This document shows, one piece after another, positions 7,357 through 14,202 of a stretch of DNA of 21,785 bases. The notes below the pieces were generated by a model. It worked only from the letters and a program-made list of their open reading frames with translations, was not told the DNA's origin and ran no database searches. The DNA is from ASMP01 sp035282925 (lineage in GTDB: Archaea; Nanobdellota; Nanobdellia; Pacearchaeales; GW2011-AR1). The stretch lies in NCBI GenBank assembly GCA_035282925.1, contig DATEUW010000009.1, positions 1-21,785 on the forward strand, given 5' to 3'. A program made the translations under genes and the position numbers. Within the stretch, counting starts at the first letter, position 1. Every line of letters starts with the position of its first letter.

Positions 7357-8652
7357 ATGAATAGCGATGAAAAAAGAGCGGAGAAACATTTTAACAATAA
7401 CAGCCATCCTATAGATTCTTTATCATTAAAATTTGTCTTATTCTTAACAATTTTTTCTTTGTTAGTTCTTCCTCAGATTTCTGCAGTAGAGACTGATATA
7501 AAACCGGAATTCTCCTCAGGTGAAACTCTTCTGACAAGGATTTCGGGGAATTTTGTGGACCAGATAACAAGGGACAAGGTGTTTTTTTACAGGGAACCGA
7601 GCCATGTTGCAATTCCTTTGGTGTATGATGTTGTCAAAATAGAGGAGGAATTTTTCATCTATGCGCTTTTGTCAGAAAAAACAGGAGGAAATTATTCTCT
7701 GTCTGTTGAAGGAGTAAGATATTACAGAGCCACCCAGATTGTTGATGATGACATTGTCTTGAATTTTACAATTTCCAATGAAACCGCTGTTTTTTCAGTC
7801 AATCCAGGAGCACTGATAACGAAAGAAGATTTTTCAATAGAGCTTCAGAACCTGCAGGACAGGAAGATAGCCATAGAAATTGTAGAAGATTCCCCATGGA
7901 TAACTCAGCAAACTTCTCTGGAATTGAGGTCTGGTGAAAAAAAGAAGGTTTTTTTCAATGTTGCAGAAGACCCTGAAAAAGGATTTGTCGGCATAGGATT
8001 TTTCTCAGAGAACTTCTCTTACATCCTTCCGGTTTATCTCGATACGAACAGGACAGCAGGAGAAAAAACAGATTTTGAATTTCAGCCTTCTGTAGTTGAA
8101 GTTTCAATGTCTACAGACTCTGATGCAAAGAGAGTTTTATACCTGGCCAATACAGGCAACGAAACCATAGAAGACATCTTTTTTGACATTTCTCCGCTTC
8201 TTGAGCCTTATGTTGTAATTTCCCCTGATAAAATAGATTCTTTAGAGCCTGATTCCACTGAACAAATTGAGATACAAATCACGTCCGGTGAACAGGAGGC
8301 AATATTCGAGGGAACAATAACAGCATCTTCCGGAAACTTGTCCTCTTCTTTCACCCTTATCCTGGATTTTGTCAAAGATTTTGTACCAACAGATGGGGAA
8401 GAAGAGGCAGTTATTGTAACAACCTGCGAGGAACTCGGCGGAACAATCTGCTCTGAAAATCAGGAATGCGCTGGTGATTCTGTTTATGCGAAAGACGGCG
8501 TGTGTTGTCTTGCTCCTGCAGAATGTGTGGAGAAAGAAGAAAGCTCAACAGGAAAATACATAGGCTGGGGGCTGTTGGTGCTGGCTCTTGTTTTTTTATA
8601 TTGGTTTTATAAGAGAAGATATAGAAGAGTTCAAAGAAGGCCGGCTTTTTAG
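7357..8652 (+). CDS. Secreted, C-terminally anchored beta-rich protein with one cysteine module
   Basis: A 24-residue hydrophilic N-terminus precedes a hydrophobic segment at about 25-43 ending QISA, an unusually long signal peptide or an anchor. Residues about 45-350 are beta-rich with many N-glycosylation-type NxS/T sites. They look like Ig-like/CARDB-type domains; a segment near residue 245-340 (FEFQPSVVEVSMSTDSDAKR, then NTGNETIEDI) is typical of such repeats. At about 357-390 lies CEELGGTICSENQECAG...CC, the module also found three times in the upstream protein. A membrane helix at about 401-418 and a short basic tail (KRRYRRVQRRPAF) follow. The ORF meets a convergent gene one base beyond its stop. 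Together with its neighbour it probably forms part of the cell envelope. No enzyme motif is visible. Confidence 0.8.
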   Translation: MNSDEKRAEKHFNNNSHPIDSLSLKFVLFLTIFSLLVLPQISAVETDIKPEFSSGETLLTRISGNFVDQITRDKVFFYREPSHVAIPLVYDVVKIEEEFFIYALLSEKTGGNYSLSVEGVRYYRATQIVDDDIVLNFTISNETAVFSVNPGALITKEDFSIELQNLQDRKIAIEIVEDSPWITQQTSLELRSGEKKKVFFNVAEDPEKGFVGIGFFSENFSYILPVYLDTNRTAGEKTDFEFQPSVVEVSMSTDSDAKRVLYLANTGNETIEDIFFDISPLLEPYVVISPDKIDSLEPDSTEQIEIQITSGEQEAIFEGTITASSGNLSSSFTLILDFVKDFVPTDGEEEAVIVTTCEELGGTICSENQECAGDSVYAKDGVCCLAPAECVEKEESSTGKYIGWGLLVLALVFLYWFYKRRYRRVQRRPAF

Positions 8653-8653
8653 A

Positions 8654-9136
8654 TTATTTCTTTTTGGATGTTTTTTTCTTAGATGATTCGTCATTAGTTT
8701 TCTTTTCCCCGCCAGGCTCCTGAATTTTCTTCAGAAGCTCCTGCTTTTCAATCTGTAATATTCTCGCAACTTCGTCGTAGGAATGCAGTCTCCTCACAAG
8801 CTCGCTAAGAATATCGCTCCATCCGTTGTTGGAGAGGGAGATTGTCTCCGGAGAAATTACCTCTATATGCGCAGGCATGTACTTGAACATCAGGATAGCA
8901 AGGTAAAGGATATCTTCTACTTCTACCTCAATCTCTGAGAAAGTTGTGTAAAATTCCTTGTTGTCTTTCATGACCGTGGGCTCTTTTATGTTTTTTGTTT
9001 TTATAACAACGCCTTTCTCTTTTCCCATTTCCTCTGTTATTTTTTCCAGAGCCTCAACCAGATGCTGCGCAGGCCTTCCTATGACATCTAGGATAAGCAT
9101 CGCCCTTATTCCGTTTTCGCCTTCACGTGAACTCAT
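8654..9136 (-). CDS. Conserved DPANN-type protein of unknown function with Lys-rich tail
   Basis: The protein has 160 residues, no signal peptide and no membrane helix, so it is cytoplasmic. The N-terminal part (AMLILDVIGRPAQHLVEALE and following) has an alternating beta/alpha pattern like a small ferredoxin-type sandwich. The middle contains MFKYMPAHIEVISPETISL and the next helix RRLHSYDEVARILQIEKQEL. The last 20 residues are Lys/Ser low complexity. I recall relatives with the GRPA-x-HL and YMP-x-H-x-E-x-ISPE segments in other DPANN genomes but no named function. The start ATG at 9136 overlaps the lamin-tail gene by 14 bases; a second in-frame ATG at 9100 would remove the overlap. It is the last gene of the minus-strand run that includes lysS. 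Confidence 0.75.
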   Translation of the reverse strand: MSSREGENGIRAMLILDVIGRPAQHLVEALEKITEEMGKEKGVVIKTKNIKEPTVMKDNKEFYTTFSEIEVEVEDILYLAILMFKYMPAHIEVISPETISLSNNGWSDILSELVRRLHSYDEVARILQIEKQELLKKIQEPGGEKKTNDESSKKKTSKKK

Positions 9137-9875
9137 TTTCGTTTATTCTCTTTTTTACAAAGTTTTTAATTAAGAACAAGAGACCGAGCAAAACTCCGAA
9201 TGCGAGCAAACCATAAATAGCATAATTTCCCTTGTCCAAAACCTCGGAATTTTCCCCGCTTTTTATAGCTTGCGGATTTAGATTTATTTCTTGTAGTTGA
9301 ATATTTGTTGGAGAGGAGCTTTTTTTAATAGTAACATTTTTTGTTTCAGATATTGCCTCTTCGTTGGGTTCTTCTGTAGCCGCAGTTTCGTCATCCTCTT
9401 CTGTGCCGGAAGTATTCACTTCTTCTTGATTGCTTTCCTCAGGGCAATTGTTCTCATCATCCTTAGTTGAATCTAGGAAAACCCATTCCCCATCACAAAG
9501 TTGCCATGTTTTACTGCTGCTAGATGTCTCATTTAATACAGGAGTCTTATCTATTTCAATTACTTCAGAATTATTAAGAATCACAAAATCTCCGTCATTG
9601 TTAAGAGTTCTTGCATTATTTAATTCAATTACATAAAAATTCCCTTTTTGAATAATAGTTTCATTAGGAATTGTTAAAATTTTTTTAAGTTTTGATAACC
9701 CCTCCCAAATTTCCCAACCAGAAATGTCCGAGTCATTTTCTCCATCATTATACAGTTCAATCCATTCTCTTCCGCTGGAACCCACAAGAGGATTAATCTC
9801 AACTTCATTTATTATCACAGCAGAAACAGTTGTTAAAAACAAAATTGATAAAAGTAAAAGGGTCAAGTTCTTCAT
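9123..9875 (-). CDS. Lamin-tail-domain surface protein with C-terminal membrane anchor
   Basis: A signal peptide is visible at 1-19 (MKNLTLLLLSILFLTTVSA). It is followed directly by VIINEVEINP and SSGREWIELYNDGENDSDIS and GWEIWEG, the hallmark of the lamin-tail (LTD) beta-sandwich at about 20-125: INE-x-E...EWIEL-N...DISGW. A long acidic, Thr/Glu-rich linker (about 145-215) precedes a membrane helix at about 220-238 and a short basic tail. Secreted LTD domains in prokaryotes are mostly associated with surface or extracellular-nuclease proteins; here no nuclease domain is present, so it is probably a displayed binding module. It begins 24 bases after the PD-(D/E)XK gene and its end overlaps the next gene by 14 bases. 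The sequence is more AT-rich than its neighbours. Confidence 0.85.
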   Translation of the reverse strand: MKNLTLLLLSILFLTTVSAVIINEVEINPLVGSSGREWIELYNDGENDSDISGWEIWEGLSKLKKILTIPNETIIQKGNFYVIELNNARTLNNDGDFVILNNSEVIEIDKTPVLNETSSSSKTWQLCDGEWVFLDSTKDDENNCPEESNQEEVNTSGTEEDDETAATEEPNEEAISETKNVTIKKSSSPTNIQLQEINLNPQAIKSGENSEVLDKGNYAIYGLLAFGVLLGLLFLIKNFVKKRINENEFT

Positions 9876-9899
9876 CTATATTAAAATATATTCTCAATT

Positions 9900-10316
9900 T
9901 TAAACATTATTATACTTCTTCACGAAATCAACATATTCAATTTCTCCGCGTTTATTCCCTCTTTTTGCTATGAGAATCCCACCGAAGATTTTCTTTTCGA
10001 GTAAAAATTTGCATTTTTCTTTTTCTTCTTTATTCAAATAACCGTTACTTTTTACTTCAACCCCCATTATCTCATAACCACCTCTCTTTCTCCTGAATGC
10101 AATAAAATCGGGAAAACCTGTTCCTATGCCAAGAATTTTCAAAAAAGGATTGAACTTCCTCTTCGCTTTCACAAGCTTCTTGGTTTCAAGGTCAACATTA
10201 TTCGTCCATTTGTCAACGATCCAGCCAACATTCTCTAAACCCACCCTAACTTTCCTTTCAAACCTCGCTCCAGCAGCCCTGCTTTTTTTGCCACGAATTG
10301 AATTTTTCTTTGTCAC
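9900..10316 (-). CDS. PD-(D/E)XK-fold nuclease-like protein (Hjc/VRR-NUC-like)
   Basis: A compact 138-residue protein with the layout of small archaeal PD-(D/E)XK nucleases. A basic N-terminus leads to ARFERKVR with Glu20 in the first helix. Then come FPDFIAF with Asp70 and MGVEVKS with Glu87 and Lys89, which together make the metal site. The following helix and strand (FLLEKKIFGGILIAKRG) complete the fold. Resemblance to Holliday-junction resolvase Hjc is general; the insert between residues 35 and 62 is longer than in Hjc, so a related repair or structure-specific nuclease is equally possible. Its ATG overlaps the HD gene stop in an ATGA arrangement, implying coupled translation. Cytoplasmic. 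The substrate cannot be read from the sequence. Confidence 0.7.
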   Translation of the reverse strand: MTKKNSIRGKKSRAAGARFERKVRVGLENVGWIVDKWTNNVDLETKKLVKAKRKFNPFLKILGIGTGFPDFIAFRRKRGGYEIMGVEVKSNGYLNKEEKEKCKFLLEKKIFGGILIAKRGNKRGEIEYVDFVKKYNNV

Positions 10317-10900
10317 ATCAATCCAACTTTGTCTTTTATCTTTTTAATCCCTTCTATGGCAATCTTAAAAAATTCCTCGAGACCCAAGCCGAGTTTTTCA
10401 CATTCGAGAATTATATTTCTCTCAACTTTGGCGGCAAAGGTTTTGTCCTTGAATTTCTTTTGCAATCCGCGGGCCTCCATGTCGGAAACACGCCTTCCGC
10501 GCATCAGGGCATAGGCGTGAATCAAGCCGGTGATTGTTTCAGAAGCTGCAAGAGCATGATGGATTTTTTCTGTCCTTTCTTTACTTTTTAGATGGGGCAA
10601 TTCTTCAAAACCATAACCATGAGAAATAAGATTTATTATGAATTCGTCATCAAATCCCATGTCTTTCAGTATTTTTGGCACTTTTGTTAAATGAGTTTTT
10701 ACATCATCTTTTGTAATTCCCCAGTCAAGGTCATGCAGCAATCCCAACATGCCCCAATAATCCCCATCTTCATGAAAATGTCTTGCAAGTTCTCTCATGA
10801 CAGCCTCTGATTCAAGATAATGGATTAAATCAGGCTCGTGGCTGTTGTATTTTTTTACAAGTTCCCAAGCTTTTTCCCTGGAAATTGGGAGAGATTTCAT
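10313..10900 (-). CDS. HD-domain metal-dependent phosphohydrolase
   Basis: The protein has 195 residues and the HD-superfamily pattern: His27 in LIHYLESEAVMRELA, the His56-Asp57 pair in GMLGLLHDLDWG, later histidines in KTHLTK and NLISHGYGFE, and an acidic residue in the helix AASETITGLIHAYAL. This is a complete HD fold able to bind two metals and hydrolyse phosphate esters, typically nucleotides. Relatives of this size in archaea and bacteria are annotated only as HD-domain proteins. It is translationally linked on both sides: its ATG overlaps the lysS stop (ATGA) and its own stop overlaps the nuclease start. A role in nucleotide clean-up next to LysRS is speculative. Confidence 0.85.
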   Translation of the reverse strand: MKSLPISREKAWELVKKYNSHEPDLIHYLESEAVMRELARHFHEDGDYWGMLGLLHDLDWGITKDDVKTHLTKVPKILKDMGFDDEFIINLISHGYGFEELPHLKSKERTEKIHHALAASETITGLIHAYALMRGRRVSDMEARGLQKKFKDKTFAAKVERNIILECEKLGLGLEEFFKIAIEGIKKIKDKVGLM

Positions 10901-12354
10901 TTTTCTTCAGGCTTCATGAAAGGGAAAAGGACGACATCCCTTATTGATGGGCTATCTGTCAAAAGTATCGCAAGCCTGTCTATGCCAACGCCAAGCCCAG
11001 ATGTCGGAGGCATTCCTATCTTCAATGCATTGATGAAATCATTGTCCATTGGTTGCGCTTCCAGATATCCGCGCTTGAATTTTTCTGCTGCAAATCTCCA
11101 ATAATTTTCAAGGGCAACAGGATCATTTTGCTCGCAGTACGAAAGCCCGAGTTCTATCCCGTTGACAATCAATTCAAAAGAAGAAACAAACATTTCATCG
11201 TCTTCTGTTGCCTTTGCCAACCCGGCAGCCTCCAATGGATAATCATAAACAAGCGTTGGCTGGATTATTTCTGGCTGGACTTTTTCCTCAAAAACAGCAA
11301 TCATCACTTCCCCTATCGTGTCGCATTTTTCTGTATTAACTCCTATCTTTTCAGCAGCCTTCTTGGCATCCTTTAAGTTGTCTATCCTGACAAAATTTAT
11401 CCCTGTTTTCGATTTGATTGCATCAAGGAAAGCCAATCTTTTCCATGGTGTCCTGAAATTAACTTCCTTGCCCTGCAGGTTTATTTTTATTTTTCCATGG
11501 ACTTTTTTGCATACATATTCCACCATCTCTTCGGCAAATTTCATGTTGTCCTTGTAGTCCGCATAAGCCCACATGGTTTCTACCTGGGTGAATTCCGGAT
11601 TATGATACCTGTCTATTCCTTCATTCCTGAAGTCAGGAGAAAACTCAAAAATCCTCTCATAGCCTCCGACAATGAGCCTTTTCAGGTAAAGCTCATTTGA
11701 GATTCTCATGTAAACTTTCATATTCAATGCATTTAATCTTGTTTCAAAAGGCCTTGCGCTTGTGCCCCCATAAATCGGCTGTAAGACCGGCGTTTCAACC
11801 TCGACAAAATCCCTGGATTTCATGAATTCTCTTATTGATTCAAAAATCTTTCTTCTTGCCTCAAACACTTTTTTTATTTCAGGATTCATTATCAAATCTA
11901 TGTAGCGCTTTCTGTACCTTTCCTCTTTGTCCTGCAGGCCATGCCATTTGTCCGGCAATGGAAGAATGGATTTTGTAAGCAATTTCAGGTTTTTTACAAG
12001 TATGGAGTGCTCCCCTGTTTTTGTTTTGAAAATTTTTCCCTCTATGCCAGCAATATCTCCGGTGTCAATATATCTCTTAAAAAAATCAAAATCCTTTTTC
12101 CCTGTTTTTCCTTCCTGGAAAACCAGCTGTATTTTTCCTGTGAAATCCTGAAGAACAGAAAAAGCTATCTTTCCTATCTCCCTTTTTGTCATGATTCTTC
12201 CGGCTGTCCTTATCTTTGTTCCCTCTTTGGATTTAATCGCTTTTTCCACAGAGTCCCTTTTGTCAAACCTGTATGCATAGGGGTTTACTTTCTGCTTCTT
12301 CAGCTCCCGTATTTTTCTCTCCCTTTCCTTTATTATTTCTTCTTCTCTTCCCAT
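10897..12354 (-). CDS. lysS: Lysyl-tRNA synthetase, class II
   Basis: Charges tRNA-Lys with lysine in the cytoplasm. The 485-residue protein has an N-terminal OB-fold anticodon-binding domain (about 45-145). Class II motif 1 lies around FMKSRDFVEVETPVL, motif 2 is FRNEGIDRYHNPEFTQVETM, and motif 3 is GLGVGIDRLAILLTDSPSIR near the C-terminus. This is the bacterial/eukaryotic-type class II enzyme, not the class I LysRS used by many euryarchaea. It is complete and slightly shorter than typical bacterial LysRS (about 500). It starts 6 bases after the acylphosphatase stop and its stop overlaps the HD gene, so it sits in the middle of a tightly packed transcript. Confidence 0.97.
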   Translation of the reverse strand: MGREEEIIKERERKIRELKKQKVNPYAYRFDKRDSVEKAIKSKEGTKIRTAGRIMTKREIGKIAFSVLQDFTGKIQLVFQEGKTGKKDFDFFKRYIDTGDIAGIEGKIFKTKTGEHSILVKNLKLLTKSILPLPDKWHGLQDKEERYRKRYIDLIMNPEIKKVFEARRKIFESIREFMKSRDFVEVETPVLQPIYGGTSARPFETRLNALNMKVYMRISNELYLKRLIVGGYERIFEFSPDFRNEGIDRYHNPEFTQVETMWAYADYKDNMKFAEEMVEYVCKKVHGKIKINLQGKEVNFRTPWKRLAFLDAIKSKTGINFVRIDNLKDAKKAAEKIGVNTEKCDTIGEVMIAVFEEKVQPEIIQPTLVYDYPLEAAGLAKATEDDEMFVSSFELIVNGIELGLSYCEQNDPVALENYWRFAAEKFKRGYLEAQPMDNDFINALKIGMPPTSGLGVGIDRLAILLTDSPSIRDVVLFPFMKPEEK

Positions 12355-12360
12355 TTTCAG

Positions 12361-12636
12361 TTAAATATGCAGTATCTTGAAGGTTTTGAAATCCTGGAAT
12401 TTTTCATCCTTCACTTCAACGTTTTTTATGTCAGAATGCTTTGGGCCTGTTCTGCAGAGCTCTATCATCTTGTTCACGTCGTTCGTATTTCCTTCAAGAA
12501 ACAGCTCCACGCGCCCGTCTTCCAAATTTCTGACAAAGCCCTTTACGTTATGCCTTTCGGCATTTTCCTTGACAAATGCCCTGAAAAAGATTCCCTGGAT
12601 AGTCCCTTCAATGTAAACCCTGACAGATTTTTTCAT
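12361..12636 (-). CDS. acyP: Acylphosphatase
   Basis: Small (91 aa) cytoplasmic enzyme that hydrolyses acyl phosphates such as carbamoyl or 1,3-bisphosphoglyceryl phosphate. The signature is present as RVYIEGTIQGIFFR with the phosphate-binding Arg19, and GFVRNLEDGRVELFLEG with the catalytic Asn37. The usual GxVQGVxFR appears as GTIQGIFFR, a conservative change. A TATA box 26 bases upstream of the ATG makes it the probable first gene of the lysS transcript. Confidence 0.93.
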   Translation of the reverse strand: MKKSVRVYIEGTIQGIFFRAFVKENAERHNVKGFVRNLEDGRVELFLEGNTNDVNKMIELCRTGPKHSDIKNVEVKDEKFQDFKTFKILHI

Positions 12637-12657
12637 TATGAGATAAAAGAAGAGGGA

Positions 12658-12666
12658 TTTATTAAG
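12658..12666 (-). promoter_or_regulatory. TATA box for the acyP-lysS transcript
   Basis: CTTAATAAAT on the minus strand is centred about 26 bases upstream of the acyP ATG, predicting a leaderless start. Confidence 0.5.
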
Positions 12667-12672
12667 TTTTAT

Positions 12673-12891
12673 CTAATCAGAAGGTTTTTCTTCCTTATAG
12701 ACTTCCTGGCCATTGATTCTGACGACTGCATAATGTCTTAGTCCTTTATAACCCTCTCTTTCAAGATTAAATTCTAAAATACTTCCATTATCTAATGTTA
12801 ACTCTAACTGACCAGTTTCTTCTGGAGGTGTATTAGGCATAACTCTTACATTGGTAATCGTTCTTCCCTTCAAATCTTCTAGTTTTGTCAT
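12673..12891 (-). CDS. Small protein of unknown function, 72 aa
   Basis: A soluble beta-rich protein with no signal or membrane segment. The pattern GRTITNVRVMP...GQLELTLDNGSILEFNLE...HYAVVRINGQEVYKE suggests a small beta-sandwich or barrel of six or so strands. I do not recognise the family. It follows the winged-helix gene by 15 bases on the same strand, so it is probably the third gene of the 7-TM/winged-helix unit, though an AT-rich stretch before its start could give it a promoter of its own. No further function can be proposed. Confidence 0.65.
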   Translation of the reverse strand: MTKLEDLKGRTITNVRVMPNTPPEETGQLELTLDNGSILEFNLEREGYKGLRHYAVVRINGQEVYKEEKPSD

Positions 12892-12906
12892 TTTTCTATA
12901 TATGAT

Positions 12907-13179
12907 TTACAGCCCGAAAGTCTTCTCGAATTCCCGCATACGGCTGTATTGGAAGAGAAAGTCCCTTCCTGGTTTTGTTATCGCTATCCTGCTCCCTTTG
13001 TTTGTTTCCTCTTTCTTTATGAGGCTTTTCACAATAAGCTCATCGAGATAGGATTTCATCTGGCTGTGGGACAAGTTTGCTTTATACATCAGATGCGTTG
13101 GCTTAATGCTTCCGCCTCTTTCCTGAACTATAGCCAGCATATCTGATATTATTTCCATACGGCTTCTTTTCCTTTCCAT
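12907..13179 (-). CDS. Winged-helix DNA-binding regulator (ArnR1-like)
   Basis: A 90-residue single-domain protein. The start MERKRSRMEIISDML and the following KPTHLMYKANLSHSQMKSY (recognition region) and LIVKSLIKKEE with ITKPGRDFL (wing and last strand) match the archaeal winged helix-turn-helix family whose members begin RRSRLEIIADIL. It should bind DNA as a dimer in the cytoplasm. Its first 77 bases overlap the end of the 7-TM gene in another frame, so the two are translationally coupled. This arrangement suggests that the membrane protein and regulator act together, but no contact site can be seen. Whether it activates or represses is unknown. Confidence 0.85.
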   Translation of the reverse strand: MERKRSRMEIISDMLAIVQERGGSIKPTHLMYKANLSHSQMKSYLDELIVKSLIKKEETNKGSRIAITKPGRDFLFQYSRMREFEKTFGL

Positions 13180-13852
13180 ATTTCCAGATCCTGATAATTA
13201 ACGCTAAAAAGATGGTGTAGCTTATTAATTCTACCACATTCCCGAGGACGAATAAGAGATCTATATCAGAAAGAACAAGAATGAGCTGGCTAAGGGCGAG
13301 AATACCGAACGCTACCATCAGAATCTTCGTGTTGAAGAATCTGTTTTTCCTGTAAATGAGGAAATACTTTTCAACTATAAGTATGAGGATGAACAGCGCT
13401 GTCAGATGGAAGAGATAAAAAATCTCCCTGCTCAAAAAAGAGGAAATGAGGATGAAATATATCACGATGACATAGTCTCCTATAGACTTCCTGTCTCGCG
13501 GAAGCCTGTAGAGAATGTAAAGTCCAGAGAGGGTAAGGAATCTGTGGAAGAAAAAACCAGCATAATAAAAGAAATCCACAGAGTTCGCTATCTGGCTCGT
13601 TATTATTGCCTGCCCGATTTCTTGGCTTGGCCCTATATCATAATACAGAACGAGCTTTGTGAGAATCGTTGCAAGCTGAGCCAGAGCAATCAAGCCGAAT
13701 CCAGAGCCGAGATAGAGGATGTTCCTGTTCTTATTCATCCTGTAATACCTGTAAGCAAGAAAAACAAAGATCGCCAGAACAACAAGGCTGAAAACCTCAA
13801 TTACTACGTCTTTACCGATGAACCAGTCTGGCGTGGGAACTATTTTCACCAT
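13103..13852 (-). CDS. Seven-transmembrane protein linked to a winged-helix regulator
   Basis: A 249-residue, mostly hydrophobic protein with about seven membrane helices (for example EVFSLVVLAIFVFLAYRYY, YVIVIYFILISSFLS, TALFILILIVEKYFLIY, ELISYTIFLALIIRIW) and a short basic tail. It has no kinase, transporter or enzyme motif. The layout resembles the 7-TM sensor module found at the N-terminus of some archaeal signalling proteins, here encoded alone. The downstream winged-helix gene overlaps it by 77 bases, so a sensor plus detached output domain is a reasonable inference. A TATA-like box lies about 25 bases before the ATG. Ligand and signal are unknown; a structural or transport role cannot be excluded. 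Confidence 0.75.
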   Translation of the reverse strand: MVKIVPTPDWFIGKDVVIEVFSLVVLAIFVFLAYRYYRMNKNRNILYLGSGFGLIALAQLATILTKLVLYYDIGPSQEIGQAIITSQIANSVDFFYYAGFFFHRFLTLSGLYILYRLPRDRKSIGDYVIVIYFILISSFLSREIFYLFHLTALFILILIVEKYFLIYRKNRFFNTKILMVAFGILALSQLILVLSDIDLLFVLGNVVELISYTIFLALIIRIWKYGKEKKPYGNNIRYAGYSSGKRRKH

Positions 13853-13871
13853 TTGCCTTTAAAAAGGGAGT

Positions 13872-13882
13872 CATTTAAAAAG
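13872..13882 (-). promoter_or_regulatory. TATA box for the 7-TM gene
   Basis: GCTTTTTAAAT on the minus strand is centred about 25 bases before the ATG at 13852. Confidence 0.45.
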
Positions 13883-13934
13883 CTTGTGTAAAAATAACCT
13901 ATATATCGTTTCTCTATAAACTTTTCACAACTGA

Positions 13935-13943
13935 TTTATAAAG
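13935..13943 (+). promoter_or_regulatory. TATA box for the 51-residue ORF
   Basis: TTTATAAAG predicts a start near 13965, giving an unusually long (about 80 bases) leader that contains both hairpins at 13984-14030. Confidence 0.4.
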
Positions 13944-14046
13944 CGATTTCCTTGATTTCTTAGAATTCAACCTCTCTTTTCACCTCCCTTTGAAAAAAGG
14001 GAGTCATACTCAATCCCCCTCCTAAGGGGAACAAAAAAGACGTGAG

Positions 14047-14202
14047 ATGAAAAAGGAATTATTCTTGGAAGGAGTCTCTGATGATGCCAGAGAAGAAATC
14101 TCGATGCTGTACAAAATAGGTGTTGAAATTGAAGAATTGGAATATCTCATAAAGGTAAAATTCAACGAAAGTCTTAATTCAAAGAATTCAAAGCCCTCTT
14201 AA
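14047..14202 (+). CDS. Small acidic protein of unknown function, 51 aa
   Basis: ATG at 14047 opens a frame of 51 codons ending TAA at 14202: MKKELFLEGVSDDAREEISM, then a segment rich in Ile/Leu/Glu (GVEIEELEYLIKVKF). It looks like a short helix-helix protein, cytoplasmic, with no cysteine. The sequence GTGAG just before the ATG may serve as a weak ribosome-binding site. The 3' end overlaps the end of trmY, on the other strand, by 15 bases. I do not recognise the family. Support is the codon composition, the promoter and the structured leader. Confidence 0.5.
   Translation: MKKELFLEGVSDDAREEISMLYKIGVEIEELEYLIKVKFNESLNSKNSKPS

Larger units (their letters stand above)
13856..14030. repeat. Hairpin-bearing intergenic region with a repeated AAAAAGGGAGTCAT element
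   Basis: CCTTTAAAAAGGGAGTCAT lies at 13856-13874. A fuller copy at 13984-14008 has a perfect 8-bp stem, CTCCCTTT-GAAA-AAAGGGAG (13984-14003, GNRA loop), followed by the same TCAT. A second hairpin, TCCCC-7-GGGGA, is at 14014-14030. The first copy is in the start region of the 7-TM gene (other strand); the second copy and hairpin are in the leader of the 51-residue ORF. The rest of 13853-14046 is AT-rich with TATA-like boxes and no gene. Confidence 0.6.

Noticed and set aside
11941..12741. 266-codon plus-strand frame over lysS and acyP
   Set aside because: Shadow of two firmly identified genes on the other strand; it is rich in Phe/Leu/Ser from the complement of Lys/Glu codons.
13406..13891. 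161-codon plus-strand frame across the 7-TM gene
   Set aside because: Antisense to a membrane protein with clear helices; the predicted product has no recognisable feature.
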